Positions 38,890-50,700 of a stretch of DNA of 64,000 nt are shown here, piece by piece. The notes under the pieces are model-generated. The model was not told the DNA's origin. It searched no databases and saw only the letters and a program-made list of their open reading frames with translations. The stretch is from positions 1 through 64,000 of the forward strand of contig VWYX01001129.1 of assembly GCA_013396525.1 (NCBI GenBank), given 5' to 3'. How positions within the stretch are numbered: position 1 is the stretch's first letter; the number at the start of each line of letters is the position of its first letter. The stretch is from Chaetorhynchus papuensis. Its lineage: Eukaryota; Chordata; Aves; Passeriformes; Rhipiduridae. The position numbers and the translations under genes are program-made.

Positions 38890-39115
38890 TGCTGCCATGG
38901 ACAGGGACACCTTCCTCAAGATCAGGTTGCTCAGAGCCCCATCCAACCTGGCCTTGAACACTTCCAAGTATGAGGTATCCACAGCTTCCCTGGGCAACCT
39001 GTTCCAGTGCCTCACCACTCTCACAGAAAGGAATTTCTTCATATAACTAATCTAAACTCACCCTCTTTCGTTTTAACCCCATTATGCCTTGTCCTATCAC
39101 TACATGCCCTTGTAA
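38890..39115 (-). mobile_element. Second CR1 3' fragment abutting the previous CR1
   Basis: The - strand gives KKFLSVRVVRHWNRLP and FKARLDGALSNL, the ORF2 C-terminus. The 3' UTR follows but breaks off right after the ccatggcag block, without the terminal octamers. The sequence passes directly into the endonuclease region of the neighbouring CR1 at about 38890, making a head-to-tail composite. The frame at 38764-39042 spans both pieces by chance. Confidence 0.88.
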
Positions 39116-42100
39116 AAAGTCACTGAAGAGGACAAAGTCTGCCCATATTACAAGTGAAAATGAGGCCACAATATGCTTGTCCTCTTTTATTTTTAAAAGT
39201 ATGAATCCAGGAGATAAGATGTCATTTGGAGAAAAAGGCAGCATTTTTCTTCCAAGTGGTTCTCTTTAAATGTATCTTTGTTTGGTGTGTGGGATGGGGT
39301 TGTGCTGTAACTACTACACAGTAAGAAATGAGCAGAGAAAGTTCATGAAACGAGCAGAGAAAATAAACATCAGTCAGATCAGCTTGATCTATTTCAATTT
39401 TGTATTAGAAGTCCACAGAAATGAGGGCCTCAGGAAAGTAAATATGTGGATTTCTCTGACAGAAAGAACAGTTGCAAACTGTAACAAACGTAATGAGAAA
39501 AAAAATGTGTCACATGGTAAATTTGAATGAATCACACACAACTGTACCTAGACAGCGTGTTCATAGCCAGGAAAGGCATTTTTCTTAATATAGCCCCTTG
39601 CTGACTCCTTTAAACACTGTTTTTATTTCTGCAACTCAAAGGTACAAAAAAACTAGTACAAACTGAATATGGCTATATCATTCTCCTCCCCCATCAAAGT
39701 TTAAAGTTATCTAAATTTGGATAGTCTTTAGATTTACATTATGTTAGATTACAGCATATTTTGGAAACTAAAGCCTTAGGGTAAAACCAATGGCTGTGAA
39801 GGCTAAAAAAGCCTTGAAATAATAAACCCAGCTCCTGCTGGAACACAGATTCAGCACTGCAACAGTGAGAAAGCAAATCAAATAATCAGTTTGGATTGCC
39901 AGAAGATCAGGAGTCTCCAGCAGCTGCCTTTTTAGTTTCTTAATGGACAACAACAGATGGAAAAAAGCTGAAGAGAGCAGGCTTGTTTTCTCTGCCCGCT
40001 GAATTATTTCCTTCTTATGTCTTTTTGTCTATCTATAGCTTACAGCTCTATTTACCCAAAATGATTAGAGCTTTCTGTGAAACAGAAACTTGGAGGAACA
40101 ACAGAAGGTCAGGTGCATTCTTGCTGATACAGCCACCTGTTTTCTTACCACATACTCCATTTATTTACTGACTTGCTCAACCTTCCTCCCCAAGCCCAGC
40201 AATGTTGTCGTGGTTTGAAGATGTCAAATGGGATCTCAATTTCTTCTTTTCACTTTTGCTGTAGCAAGGTAACAAAATGACAAAAACTGTCTGCCCAATT
40301 TTGTAACCTTTCTCTAGTGACATTTGTCCTGCTTTATCAAAAATTGTCATGGTCTTACCTCCTGACACCCACTCAACCCTACAAGGGAGGTGATGGTGCC
40401 ATGGGTTTCCAGACATGAGAAATAATTTTGAGTCAAGTGCGCAGCCAGAAAGGCATGAGAGGGGAGCAAGGCAGATTATTCATATTGAAGAAGCTTCACA
40501 ATGGCAAATCAACTAAGCCCCTGGCTTATTTTCCAGAGCAACTTGGCTCTGCTAGAGATTAATTTTCTCTGCAGGACTTTTGGCAATGTTGTTATAGCCT
40601 GCTGAGACACTCTGGGCTGCCAAAATCCACACTAGTAAGGATCTCCAATATACTGTCATTTCTAGGTCAAGCTGGTTCTGAGATAAGATTTTTATAGAAT
40701 CTATCACAAGGCATTTCAAAAAATGAAACACCTACATTTTTTTATTAGCCCTTCTCTTCAAAATAGGCATTGTCCAATTATGTCGAAACTTTCCCAGAAA
40801 AAATATACCTCTGGCTACAGCTCCACTCTACCTGGCAATTTTAGATGGAAAATACTTTAAAAAAACGAACAACAAGAAAAGGGGTAATCATTTGTTGATT
40901 GGATTAAGATGAAGCAGTCAGAATTAGACTTATAACAGAAGGTAATTCCCATTTTATCTTTGGGTTTACTGTACAGCATCTGTAATTTCACCTGTTCTCA
41001 TTTTGCAGGAAGACAAGGAGCAGAAAAACATGTAAAAGACAGAGCTGGAGGTAAGTTGAAGGAGGCCATGGGCACATGTCTCCAACTTTCAGGAGCACCC
41101 AGGGGGAATGCATACAACTACTTTGGTGGCCTTTTGCTACGATCACTGTCTTCTGCTCCTCTGAGAAGCTAGACGAACTGAGGCACGTATTTAAGAGGTT
41201 TTCCCAATTGCTTTCAAACTTTAATTGACTAATCCTTTAGACGGGTCATCTATCTATCAGACTTCTTCCATGAAGAAGAAATGTTAGTTTTTATTTCCAA
41301 CCACAAAGGTGTTAGTTCAGTGTTTCTAAATGGTTTTGGGAAGAGACGGTCTTTAAGCTGCCAGTGTTCTTTTGTTACTGAGATTCTTTGGTTTCTAATG
41401 AAACCAGTTAAATTGCCTGGACTGAAAAATCAACTGGGCAAGCACCATTTGTTTGAGGTAAACGTTGTCAATAATACTTGCACTGGGAAGTACTAGGCTG
41501 CTTTAGTCAGCATCAGCATTTTATTTCCAAAATTCTGTTACATGATCTGTCAGATTATATTCACTGTTGGAGGTTTTTTAGGAAGAAGCACTCAAATTAG
41601 ACTTGGAAATATTGCAAAGCAATGAGATATGCTAGAGAGAAACCCAGATAAAAAAAGGACCCCACTGAAAAGAGAGTGAGAAGAGGTCAGATGTGGTGTG
41701 TTACATGGGCTGGTAGCTGGCTGCCCAAACAACACATACACTCTGTAGGTTAATCAAGGTCTCTTCTGGCTGTCATTTAGATCCTATCCTAAGGGGAGGC
41801 TTCAGCATCCAAATAGCTTGAACTGGCTCCAGCAAGTTTCAGAGTTCCACACCTGCTTGGTCTCAGCTCCCTGCTACTTGGGGAGAGCCATTTCTTTTCC
41901 AGTACTATACCAGCTGCCAAGAAGAAACCCGTCAAGAACACTTTTTTTTTTCTACTCAGAAAGTATCTAGAAAGGAGTATGAAGTTACATCTTGGAAAAA
42001 TTGAAGTAGGGCACACTAGGACAGAGTGACAAAGGAGATTTAAGTTGTAAAAACCCAGTAGCCCCTATCTCAAGGGCTAGGATTAGATTTCCCATTCTGA

Positions 42101-42180
42101 GTCTGGACACTGTACCCTACTCTCCCAGTGAAACCACTAGTGAAGTCTGAGAGGAAATCTGCTTGTCAAAGTTACAAGAG
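39116..42180. other. Intergenic, no gene seen
   Basis: This is AT-rich non-coding DNA between CR1 copies. No exon or RNA gene was recognised. Confidence 0.6.
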
Positions 42181-42785
42181 CATAGAATGTTAAGGATTGG
42201 AAGGGTCATTAAAGGTCACCTTGTTCCAACCCCCACTAGAACAGGTTGCTCAAGGTCTTATCCTGGCCTTGAACACTGCCAGGTATGGAACATCCACAAC
42301 CTCCTCAGGCAACCTGTTCCACCCTCAAAAATTTCTTCCTAATATCTAACCTAAATATGCCCTCTTTCAGTTTGTACCCATTACTCCTTGTCCTATCCCT
42401 ACAGTTTCCAGTGAAAAGTCCCTCTCCAGCTTCCCAGTGGGCCCCTTCAGATACTGGAAGGTTGCCATAAGGTCTCCACACCACCTTCCCTTCTCCAGGC
42501 TGATCAGCCCCAACTTGCTCAGCTCGTCTTTTCAGGGAAGGTGCTCCAGTCCTCTTTGTCAACTTTCTGGCCTCCTCTGTCCTTGCTCCAACTGTCCCAT
42601 GTCCTTCTCATACTGGGGACACCAGAACTGTACACAGTGCTCCACGTGGGATCTCATGAGAGCAGAGTGGAAGGGAAGAATCACCACCCCTGAGCTGCTG
42701 GCCACACTGCTTTGGATGCAGCCCAGGATTCTGTTGAATTTCTGGGCTGCAGGCTCACAATGCCAGCTTATGCTGAGGGTTTTTT
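42181..42785 (-). mobile_element. CR1 LINE 3' fragment, minus orientation
   Basis: It begins with inverted CR1 3' end sequence (catagaatgttaagg...ggaagggtcattaaagg) and continues through the 3' UTR and ORF2 C-terminus. At about 42600-42780 the - strand gives LRSHVEHCVQFWCPQYEKDM, equivalent to the CR1 late reverse transcriptase block. It is 5' truncated near the run of T at 42780. Several frameshifts make it non-coding. Confidence 0.92.
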
Positions 42786-45700
42786 TAAACATCTCTGTAA
42801 AATTTTAACTATAGAGCCAATTTTTAGTCACGGTAGCCCTTCTGGACACCACCAAAGCTCCCTCTCCTAACCAGACCTGAAACTGATAAAAGGTGACAGC
42901 AAGAGATATTTAGGTGCTTGTTTCCACCAGCCTCCTGCACAGACAGACTTCTGCTGTGGCCCAAACTATAGGTCCTGAAAGGACATTTCTGTGGGTATAT
43001 GTGGGAGCCAGGGAGCAAAGAATTGAAAAGGCTGGCTCTGCCCCAGGATAACACTGGCAGTGATAACAGTCATTACTGATTCTGGAGGCAAGGACAAGAT
43101 TCTTGCCTTCACCATGCCCTTGGGTGGTACAGACAATGGACATTCATGGGATAGTGACCCCAGAGGTGCTGGTTCTGTGGTGTTCAGTGTAATGTTCAGG
43201 CCATCCAGGAATCTGGGACATTTAGAAAAATCCATCAAACATCAGGTATGTATCCAAATGCATGTTCTACCCAGAGAGAGAACATGGAGAGCCGCTATTG
43301 TTACAACAGGGAACCAGGGAAAGAGGACAGAGTAGTATGTGTCATTTGCCACATCACGAGCTGATAGCCTGGCTTTATCAGTGTTACTCCACTAGAAGGA
43401 AGAGGTCATGAGTCTGGCAGTGATGTTAGTGCTCATAAGCAAGCTGATCCTGACGCTCCTGCTTGTGTAACTGAGGCATGCATCCACCGGAGGAGACTGG
43501 TCTGTGGCTCTTGGTCCTCTACAAAAACCCTGAACAACTCTCTCCCTTGCCCTGAGGGGATAGACACTGAGCTCCAGACAACAAGGGCAGGCTGCTCGAA
43601 GTTTGAACAGATGTGCCAAGTTTAGACATAGCCTTTTTCTATTGCAGATGGGCGCCAGCCCCTTGAACAGTGAGTCAAAGATGAGAGAATTCTGCAACCC
43701 TTGAACCCTTTCCAGTAAAAAGTAGGCAGAGCTGATACAAGTGAAGCTGGAGAGGTGATGCAGACAAGCTGAGGGAGAAGCGTGGGTAGAGAAACCCATG
43801 TTGGGGAGATAAGAAAAGTCCATGAAACAGTGAGATGGGATTTATTTCTGCCAAGCTTTGCACTCAGCTAAAGCAAGCTGGAGATAAATGGCAGTGTCTA
43901 AAGCAAGTGGAGACCAGAGCAAAAGCCAGGCAACCTGTAGTGCTCCCTTCAAGGAAAGAAGGCTTTTTAAGGTTTATGTCTAATTCCACTGCTAGAATAG
44001 CAAAGCATTCAGGCTTCCCAGAAGCAAGAGAAAGGAAATTGAAGAATGCAAGCTGTAGTGTAATGAAATGCGCTTTCCACCCACTTAGATTTAAGACTGT
44101 GATTCAGTACTGCATTTATGCAGTTTCTGGAATGGAAGGGCATTGTGATGCATGTAAATCAGATTTCTGAGCCAGTGCTAGCAGATGGACCTCAAGAAAA
44201 AACCCCACACAGTCAGATAGCTAAAATAAGGAGATATATTTCATCACCTCTATTTCAGTGACAGTGTCACCCTCTGTCATTGCCAATTCCAACAAAACTA
44301 ATAACCTCTTTGAAAATAGCAACACATGGGAGATAAATATATCAAAAGCAGAGGTTAGTTAATTTAGTAACTTCACCATTTTTTGCACAATTTGCATCAT
44401 CTATATCATCTGTCTGACACTTTGACACACAGTGACACACAGAGCCTTTACTGGCAACCCAGGACAAAAACTATTAAAGGTTATTCCAGTCATATTAGAG
44501 TAAAAGATTACATTAATAGATACCTTTAGAAACTGATGGCAGCCATACTCGATAATTAACTCAGTTTTAAGGAAAAACTGTAACAGACCGTAAATTTGCG
44601 CGGTTTTATTCTGTCATTAATTTGCTTTATTAAAATACAACTCTAAAATTAAGCAAGACAATGAGGCATTGGAAAATCTTTTATGCCTAATCTTAATTTT
44701 AACAGAGAAAAGTTTCTTCAACTTTAAAGTTGCACAGCCATCCTGCAAATTTTACTTAATATTTCCCTATCAGAACAGCATTTGTATTTCTTATTCCTGC
44801 ATTGGAAGTTCTGTACTCTCCCTTGCTGTTTAAAAAAGCCCAACAAACAAACAACGAAAAATCAACCAACCAACTCAACAAACAAAAAAAACACAACCCC
44901 CCCACCAAATGTCAGGACAACATGACTGCTTCTTATTTGATTTGGACAATCCAGTGCTCACTGAAAATAGTCAGTTTAATCTAAAGGAGACAAATCACTC
45001 TAGCATAATGCCAAACACTGTGGTTTCAAGCAGAGGAGTAATTATTGCTTTCCAAGTCTAACCTAGGTGGGGATATTAATAACAAATAAATTTAGACTAG
45101 CATGTAAAGCAGAAAAGTTCAGTCATCATGAGGCAAACCAGAATAGCTTTTAAATTAGGAAGACATATGCACCAATTTAACATTTTTTGCTTCTGAGACT
45201 TCCAGTTATAGAAATTGTCGTACTCAAATACGTCATTACCATTTCATTCACTTTTTAAGATAAAATGTGGCCAAAAGCATCCATCTGTTCATCTTTAGCA
45301 CCCACCCAGACAGAATCTATAGTGCCAATTCCTACACAGAAGTACACTGAGGTAAACCAGTAATAACTACTTTGACAGTAATGTATTCAGGTTTAATATA
45401 GAATAAAATTTGTTTCCTGTTTGGCAGCTCTCAGAAAGACTAGAAAATCTCCTTGGAGCCCTACCTAATATATCTTCTGAAAAAATCTCCCTAGAGACCT
45501 ACCTAATCTTCTGGAAAAAACAGTGCTGCTTATCTACAATAGAGTTTAAGTCATTGTTTGGCAGATCAGTGTAAACACACTGACCACTGTTTAACTGCTG
45601 AGCAATCTGCTTTAAGGCATCATATTTTATAAAAGCATCATATAATGCCACAGTCTATTGAATATGTAGAGAAAGATCTCCAAACAACATCCTTTCTCTA

Positions 45701-47677
45701 ATATCAGGTTCTTTAATTAGAAAATAAGATATCTGTGGGATATTATAGGAAGTTTTGAGTGTTTTTCTTCAAACATCTAGTTTCACCCTGCATGGAGCAA
45801 AGCTACAGTGGGTTAAGGTTACAACAATCTTCAAATCAATCCACCCTGTGTCTCAAATGGCTTCACAAGCATTTGAAATCTCACATCAGACTATACTCTC
45901 ATGCTCAGTGGAGATCACAAATGAAATAAAGTTGAGAGACCTTAAAGTATGGCTAAAGAATCTGTCATCATTCTCACTCTCCAGCCTGTGATAAGTATGT
46001 TTCTTAATAGAAAGATATTAAAGGGTGGAAACAGGATGAGTTGATTCTGTTGCCCATATCAAGGTCTGGGAAAAACCCTATGAAAATTCCATTTTAGGGT
46101 TTTTCTCATAAGAGTAGTTGGAACTTACTGTCAATTCCTGAGAACACTAGTGGATGCTGAAAGTCCTCCTAATCTTGGTCTTTGATGCCTCTAATCTAAA
46201 TTATTCATATGGGTTCAAATCTATAATCCTAATTAGAGTTTTGTTTCATTACTGCAACTTTCAAGCTCTCTCAAAGGCAATGGCATTTCTAAATGTTAAA
46301 AACCAAAATTACTGTGTTTTTAGAAAATAAGTGGATCTCAAGTTCACTGGTGTACTTTCTACTTGGCTACAGAAGCTATATATGCAATGAATATTAAAAA
46401 TAAATTGATGTTACATTTGGAAGGACCACCTGTTATTTGATAGCTTCAGAAATCTACTTTGAAACCATGAAACATATCCAATCCAATTCATTAAAAATTT
46501 ATTAAACTCTCTTCAGCCTGAGCATTAGAAGCATATTCACCATTTCCTGATGAAACTATGACCAATGAAAATGTATGCCATGACACAATGTAATAAGTGA
46601 GGTTACAATGGCAATGCCTGGAATTTAGAAACTTTCCTCACTGCATTCTTGAAGTGGGGGTATGAATTCAGCTGTGTGACTTTGTTGGCTTTAGTGGGAG
46701 TCATGCAGCAATATCTGGCAAATGGGTTTGTCTACGCATTCCCACGGCTGATGTTCCCTAATAGGATTGTGCCCACAGAAACATCGATTATCCTATTCTA
46801 ATATGATTTTCCCATATAGCAGTGTAACCATAACATAACCTATATTTCTGTCCATTTTCACCTTTACCTTTGCTCAGACAGTAAAGCTACATTGACACAT
46901 CAGAAACTGCCTCCTCATGCACAAGGAGCTTTCCAAAAATTGACTTTTTGCAGCTCCCACAGTTTTCAAATAAATGTACCAGTTCTTGCAAGGGCTAAAA
47001 CCAGTTAGCCCTTTAGCACCTCTAGCAAGGAGGAAGTTCCTGCCTAGTTACTGACCCCCATTTTGACCTCTAATCAACAGATGAAGAACTATTCACTGCC
47101 CTGGACAGACCTTCCAGAAAACCCTTCTGATGAGTCTGCAAACGTGTTGATGTCAGCTCGTTAAAGATTAGAAAGAGTTCTTGGAAACTCATTCTGCCTA
47201 CCCCACACTCTCACTGGGAGTAACACTACCTGTGACATTGGACAGGCTTTCTTCTTCCTGTTGAAGACAGCACTAGGTTAAAGCAACCTGGCCTGTGCAC
47301 CACGGTCCCAGAGTACATTACAGTAACTATCACAGCACTCTTGTGCCACAGAACATCACAAGCTGTGTTGGGGCTATATTTAGGTCCCACATTGTGAGGA
47401 CAATTCTCTGTAGGTGGAATTGAAAGACTGATTTGCTGAAGGCATTGAAAATATCGGAGACGGTGGATGAAAGAGAGAAATGCTGCTGGACACAGCTTGG
47501 AGCTAAGAGAGAAATGTTTAGACAAGTTTTCCCCTGTGCTATATTAATAATTTAAAAAATATATTTAAAATAATATCATATACTTGTACCATAACAGGGA
47601 GTGGTATAAAGCAGTCCAACTAAATGTCACTAACAATACAAGTATTAGATACAGAATGTGATGGTAGCAACATCTCT
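42786..47677. other. Intergenic, no gene seen
   Basis: This is non-coding by eye. It contains an A/C-rich low-complexity patch at about 44833-44905 and an imperfect duplication at 45443-45513. Frames of up to 143 codons at 43.4-43.8 kb show no domain, splice or composition evidence of a gene. Confidence 0.55.
45443..45513. repeat. Imperfect tandem duplication, about 36-bp period
   Basis: Two neighbouring segments share 'aaaatctcc(t/c)t(t)ggag(c/a)cctacctaat', with small differences and a short deletion. They look like an older local duplication. Confidence 0.75.
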
Positions 47678-47704
47678 ATTATATTATTATTATTATTATT
47701 ATTG

Positions 47705-47738
<34 letters not shown>

Positions 47739-47750
47739 GATTATTATTAT
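47678..47750. repeat. (ATT)n microsatellite
   Basis: This is about 73 bp of ATT trinucleotide repeat with interruptions (gttgtt near 47703 and acg near 47737). It is read directly from the sequence. Confidence 0.97.
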
Positions 47751-50700
47751 GCTGGAATATTTGCCATAACAAAAGATTTGACTTATTTTTTTTTGGCAAC
47801 TGAAAGTCAAAATCTTAAGGGGATGATGCAAAGATAAAGTAAGTTAACTACAGGTAAAATTAATGTATTGAGTTACTGTAAGAAACTAAAAAGTGATGAG
47901 ACCTGAAAAAAGGATGAGGGTGAGTGCCTGCAGCACCTGTCATAAGACTCACACTGAAGAGTCTGAGAACTCTCACCTAAAAACTTGAGGGGTCATTTGC
48001 AAGCTTTAAGTAATGTCTTACAGGAGAAAAACAAGGTGCTCATTATTTCTGCTGCTGACACAGAAGCAAGAAAAAACCAAGATGAGACAACACTGGCCAG
48101 TCAAAATTTGAACTAATGCAATCTCCTGCCTCTCTATACCTCTGAGTAGAGGGGACCTGTGTACATATTCAAAAAACAGAGGGAATGCTGTATGAGGTAC
48201 CTCATTTGCCTGCTCACATAGGACTTGACTCAGTAAAACCATTAAATAGGTACCATGGGATAATCATGGTGTAATTCTGTGCTTCTCTCTTTTTGAAACA
48301 AACACGACCACGGTAGTAAACAAGTCACAGATTAAAAGAGAAGCAAACTCTTAACTGCATCTTACCACACTTTAGAGATGCAAAAGTTAACCCCTGCATC
48401 TTAAGCTTACCCTCCTCAAGAGTCACTGGAAGCAGGTGGGCATTTCTGAATAATGACTCATCACCCTAAAATAAGTTTCTTGGATAGAAGGGCTGATTCA
48501 CCACCTGAAGATACCTAGAGAGCACATAAGAGTAGTTTAGACTAGATGCCTAAATTTTTAGTGCTGAAAATTAGGTAAAGTGAATCCTTAATACAATAAC
48601 TATCTGATATTTCCCAGAATCCAGAAATTAAAAAACAAAAATACAAAAGAAGATCCATTAATTTTCCTCACTCTGCTAGACTTTCATTGCCTTTCAAAGC
48701 TGACAAATAGTCACAGCTTTTTCTTGAAAGAATTCAAAGCAAATGCCATTAAAAGACATGTACTGAGCAGTAACAAAGTAACATTTTACTGGTTCTTCTA
48801 TTTATCACATTGCTATTTCAGAAAGGAGACACAAAGTGATGTTCAGGAAACCATAATGAGTCCCATTATCACTTTTCAAATACAAACCTGTTAAAGCAAT
48901 GTGCATTTCACTGTAAGACATAAAAAACCAGCACAAAATCCTGCTGATCCAAGACACTGGCACCAAGAACTTGAACAAACACCCAGCCTGTCTCCTTTAA
49001 AACCCACCCACCTATATTGACTGAAATTAAAAAAAAGTCCAAGTTCAATTCACTGCATTGTCAAAGGAATGTTTCAAAGTGGTAGAACTGGATATATACC
49101 CCCTGCAGGTTTAACAGTGGTGGATGTTTCCCAGCTCCTAATCCCTACTGGAGCAAGGGTGCCTTTTTTTAATAAAATATCTCAGCATATAATAGATAGA
49201 AACTGGAAGTAATAGGCCCTTCTTCTCAAAATGAAGCATCCCCTGTTTTAATTTCACACAAGGATATTTCACAGAATGTATGTCTTCAATTATTTCTTCA
49301 GCTGGAAGAGGTTTCATTCCATGTGCAACCCTTTTCATGGGACACAAGTGAACAGGCACCAAGAGACAGTCCTTGTGCTATACTAGTCCCTGTGGCAAGG
49401 AAAGATCAGAGACGTAAAAAAGTCATGCATTTGTTATTTCTAATATTCCCTTGAAAGAGAATAATCCCAATTTCTGGCAAGCATGTTTAATTCCTCAGAT
49501 GCAGGGGAATATCAGGGAACAGCAGGAAACTCTGAGCAACAGCATGTTCTGACAGGCATATCTAGAAAAAAGTTTCTTTTTCTGGAAGTTTAAGCACATT
49601 ACTGCCTAAGCTGTAATTGCACTTCCTCTGCACCTGCCATGAATGGCTGCATTTGCATTACTGGTATTGAATGACAGGGTCAGAATAGCAATAAAAACAC
49701 AGATTTTACTATGCACATGCACACACTTGTTTTGAGTCAAGTAAACCAAAGTTTTCAATTGCACTCTGAGCTCAGCAGGGCATCTTACTGTTTGAGGCAC
49801 AGTTCATATGGAAGACTACGATTAAATATCCCTGACTGGAAATAAGTTAAGTTAAAATACCACTGGCTGGATAAATTCATTGGAAAAAAAAAAAAAGTCA
49901 AAATTTGATTCCTTGAGACTTGTTTGCTAAGAAATTTTAATGAAATCTGGATAAAAAAATTGATATATAAGTCATCAGTGCATTACAAATACCAGGGTTT
50001 GTTGCTCTACAAGAGCTATTATACTTCCATGTCAGAAATATTTACTCAGGTTTATATTTTCAGCATGTTTGTTTTTAGTCCCTCTGTCTAGGGCAGCTCT
50101 CAATCAGAAGATTGGCTCTAGGGGCTCAAAGCGTAGTGCCTGTACCATATTATGTGATAGTGATTGATATGATATGATGATTAACACTCTTTAGCTTCCA
50201 CCCCAAAATAACTTGAGTTTGCAAACTGCTCTATGTCAATCTAACACCAATTTTAAGGTAGCGCTAGTATCAAAATTTTGAAAACCAGTAATTTTCTCAA
50301 GGTTCTTATAAAATGTAAGTATCGTTCGGGATATACAATTGACCTGTGGCAACATTACAAAATCTTTATTGCTGTAAGACTGAAAGCTATACTTACTGTA
50401 ATCAATTAATCAGATTTCCTGAAACGTATTCCAAACCCTTGTTTGAATGATTTGCAGCCTACAACATAAAATGAAGATACAATTAAAGAAGAGGACCTAT
50501 TTCTAATAGCACATTCATTTTTAAAAGCCATCCAGTCACTTGATACACATAATAGAAGCACAGACAGTGGTGATCTTTAAACTGAGCTGCAAAGTTTCTA
50601 CCCAAATCTGGGTGGGAGAGATATTAAGGGTTCACATTCCCAGGCATTTTGTTCCTGGTTATTTTTATTTTATATACTCTCACAGAGAAGTCATGGGGAA

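Noticed and set aside
38764..39042. Open - strand frame with a partly good protein match
   Set aside because: It spans the junction of two CR1 fragments, so it is a chance fusion of LINE coding remnants and not a cellular gene.
43392..43823. 143-codon - strand frame
   Set aside because: It has no recognisable domain, no splice context, low-complexity composition and several overlapping frames of similar length. It is best read as chance.
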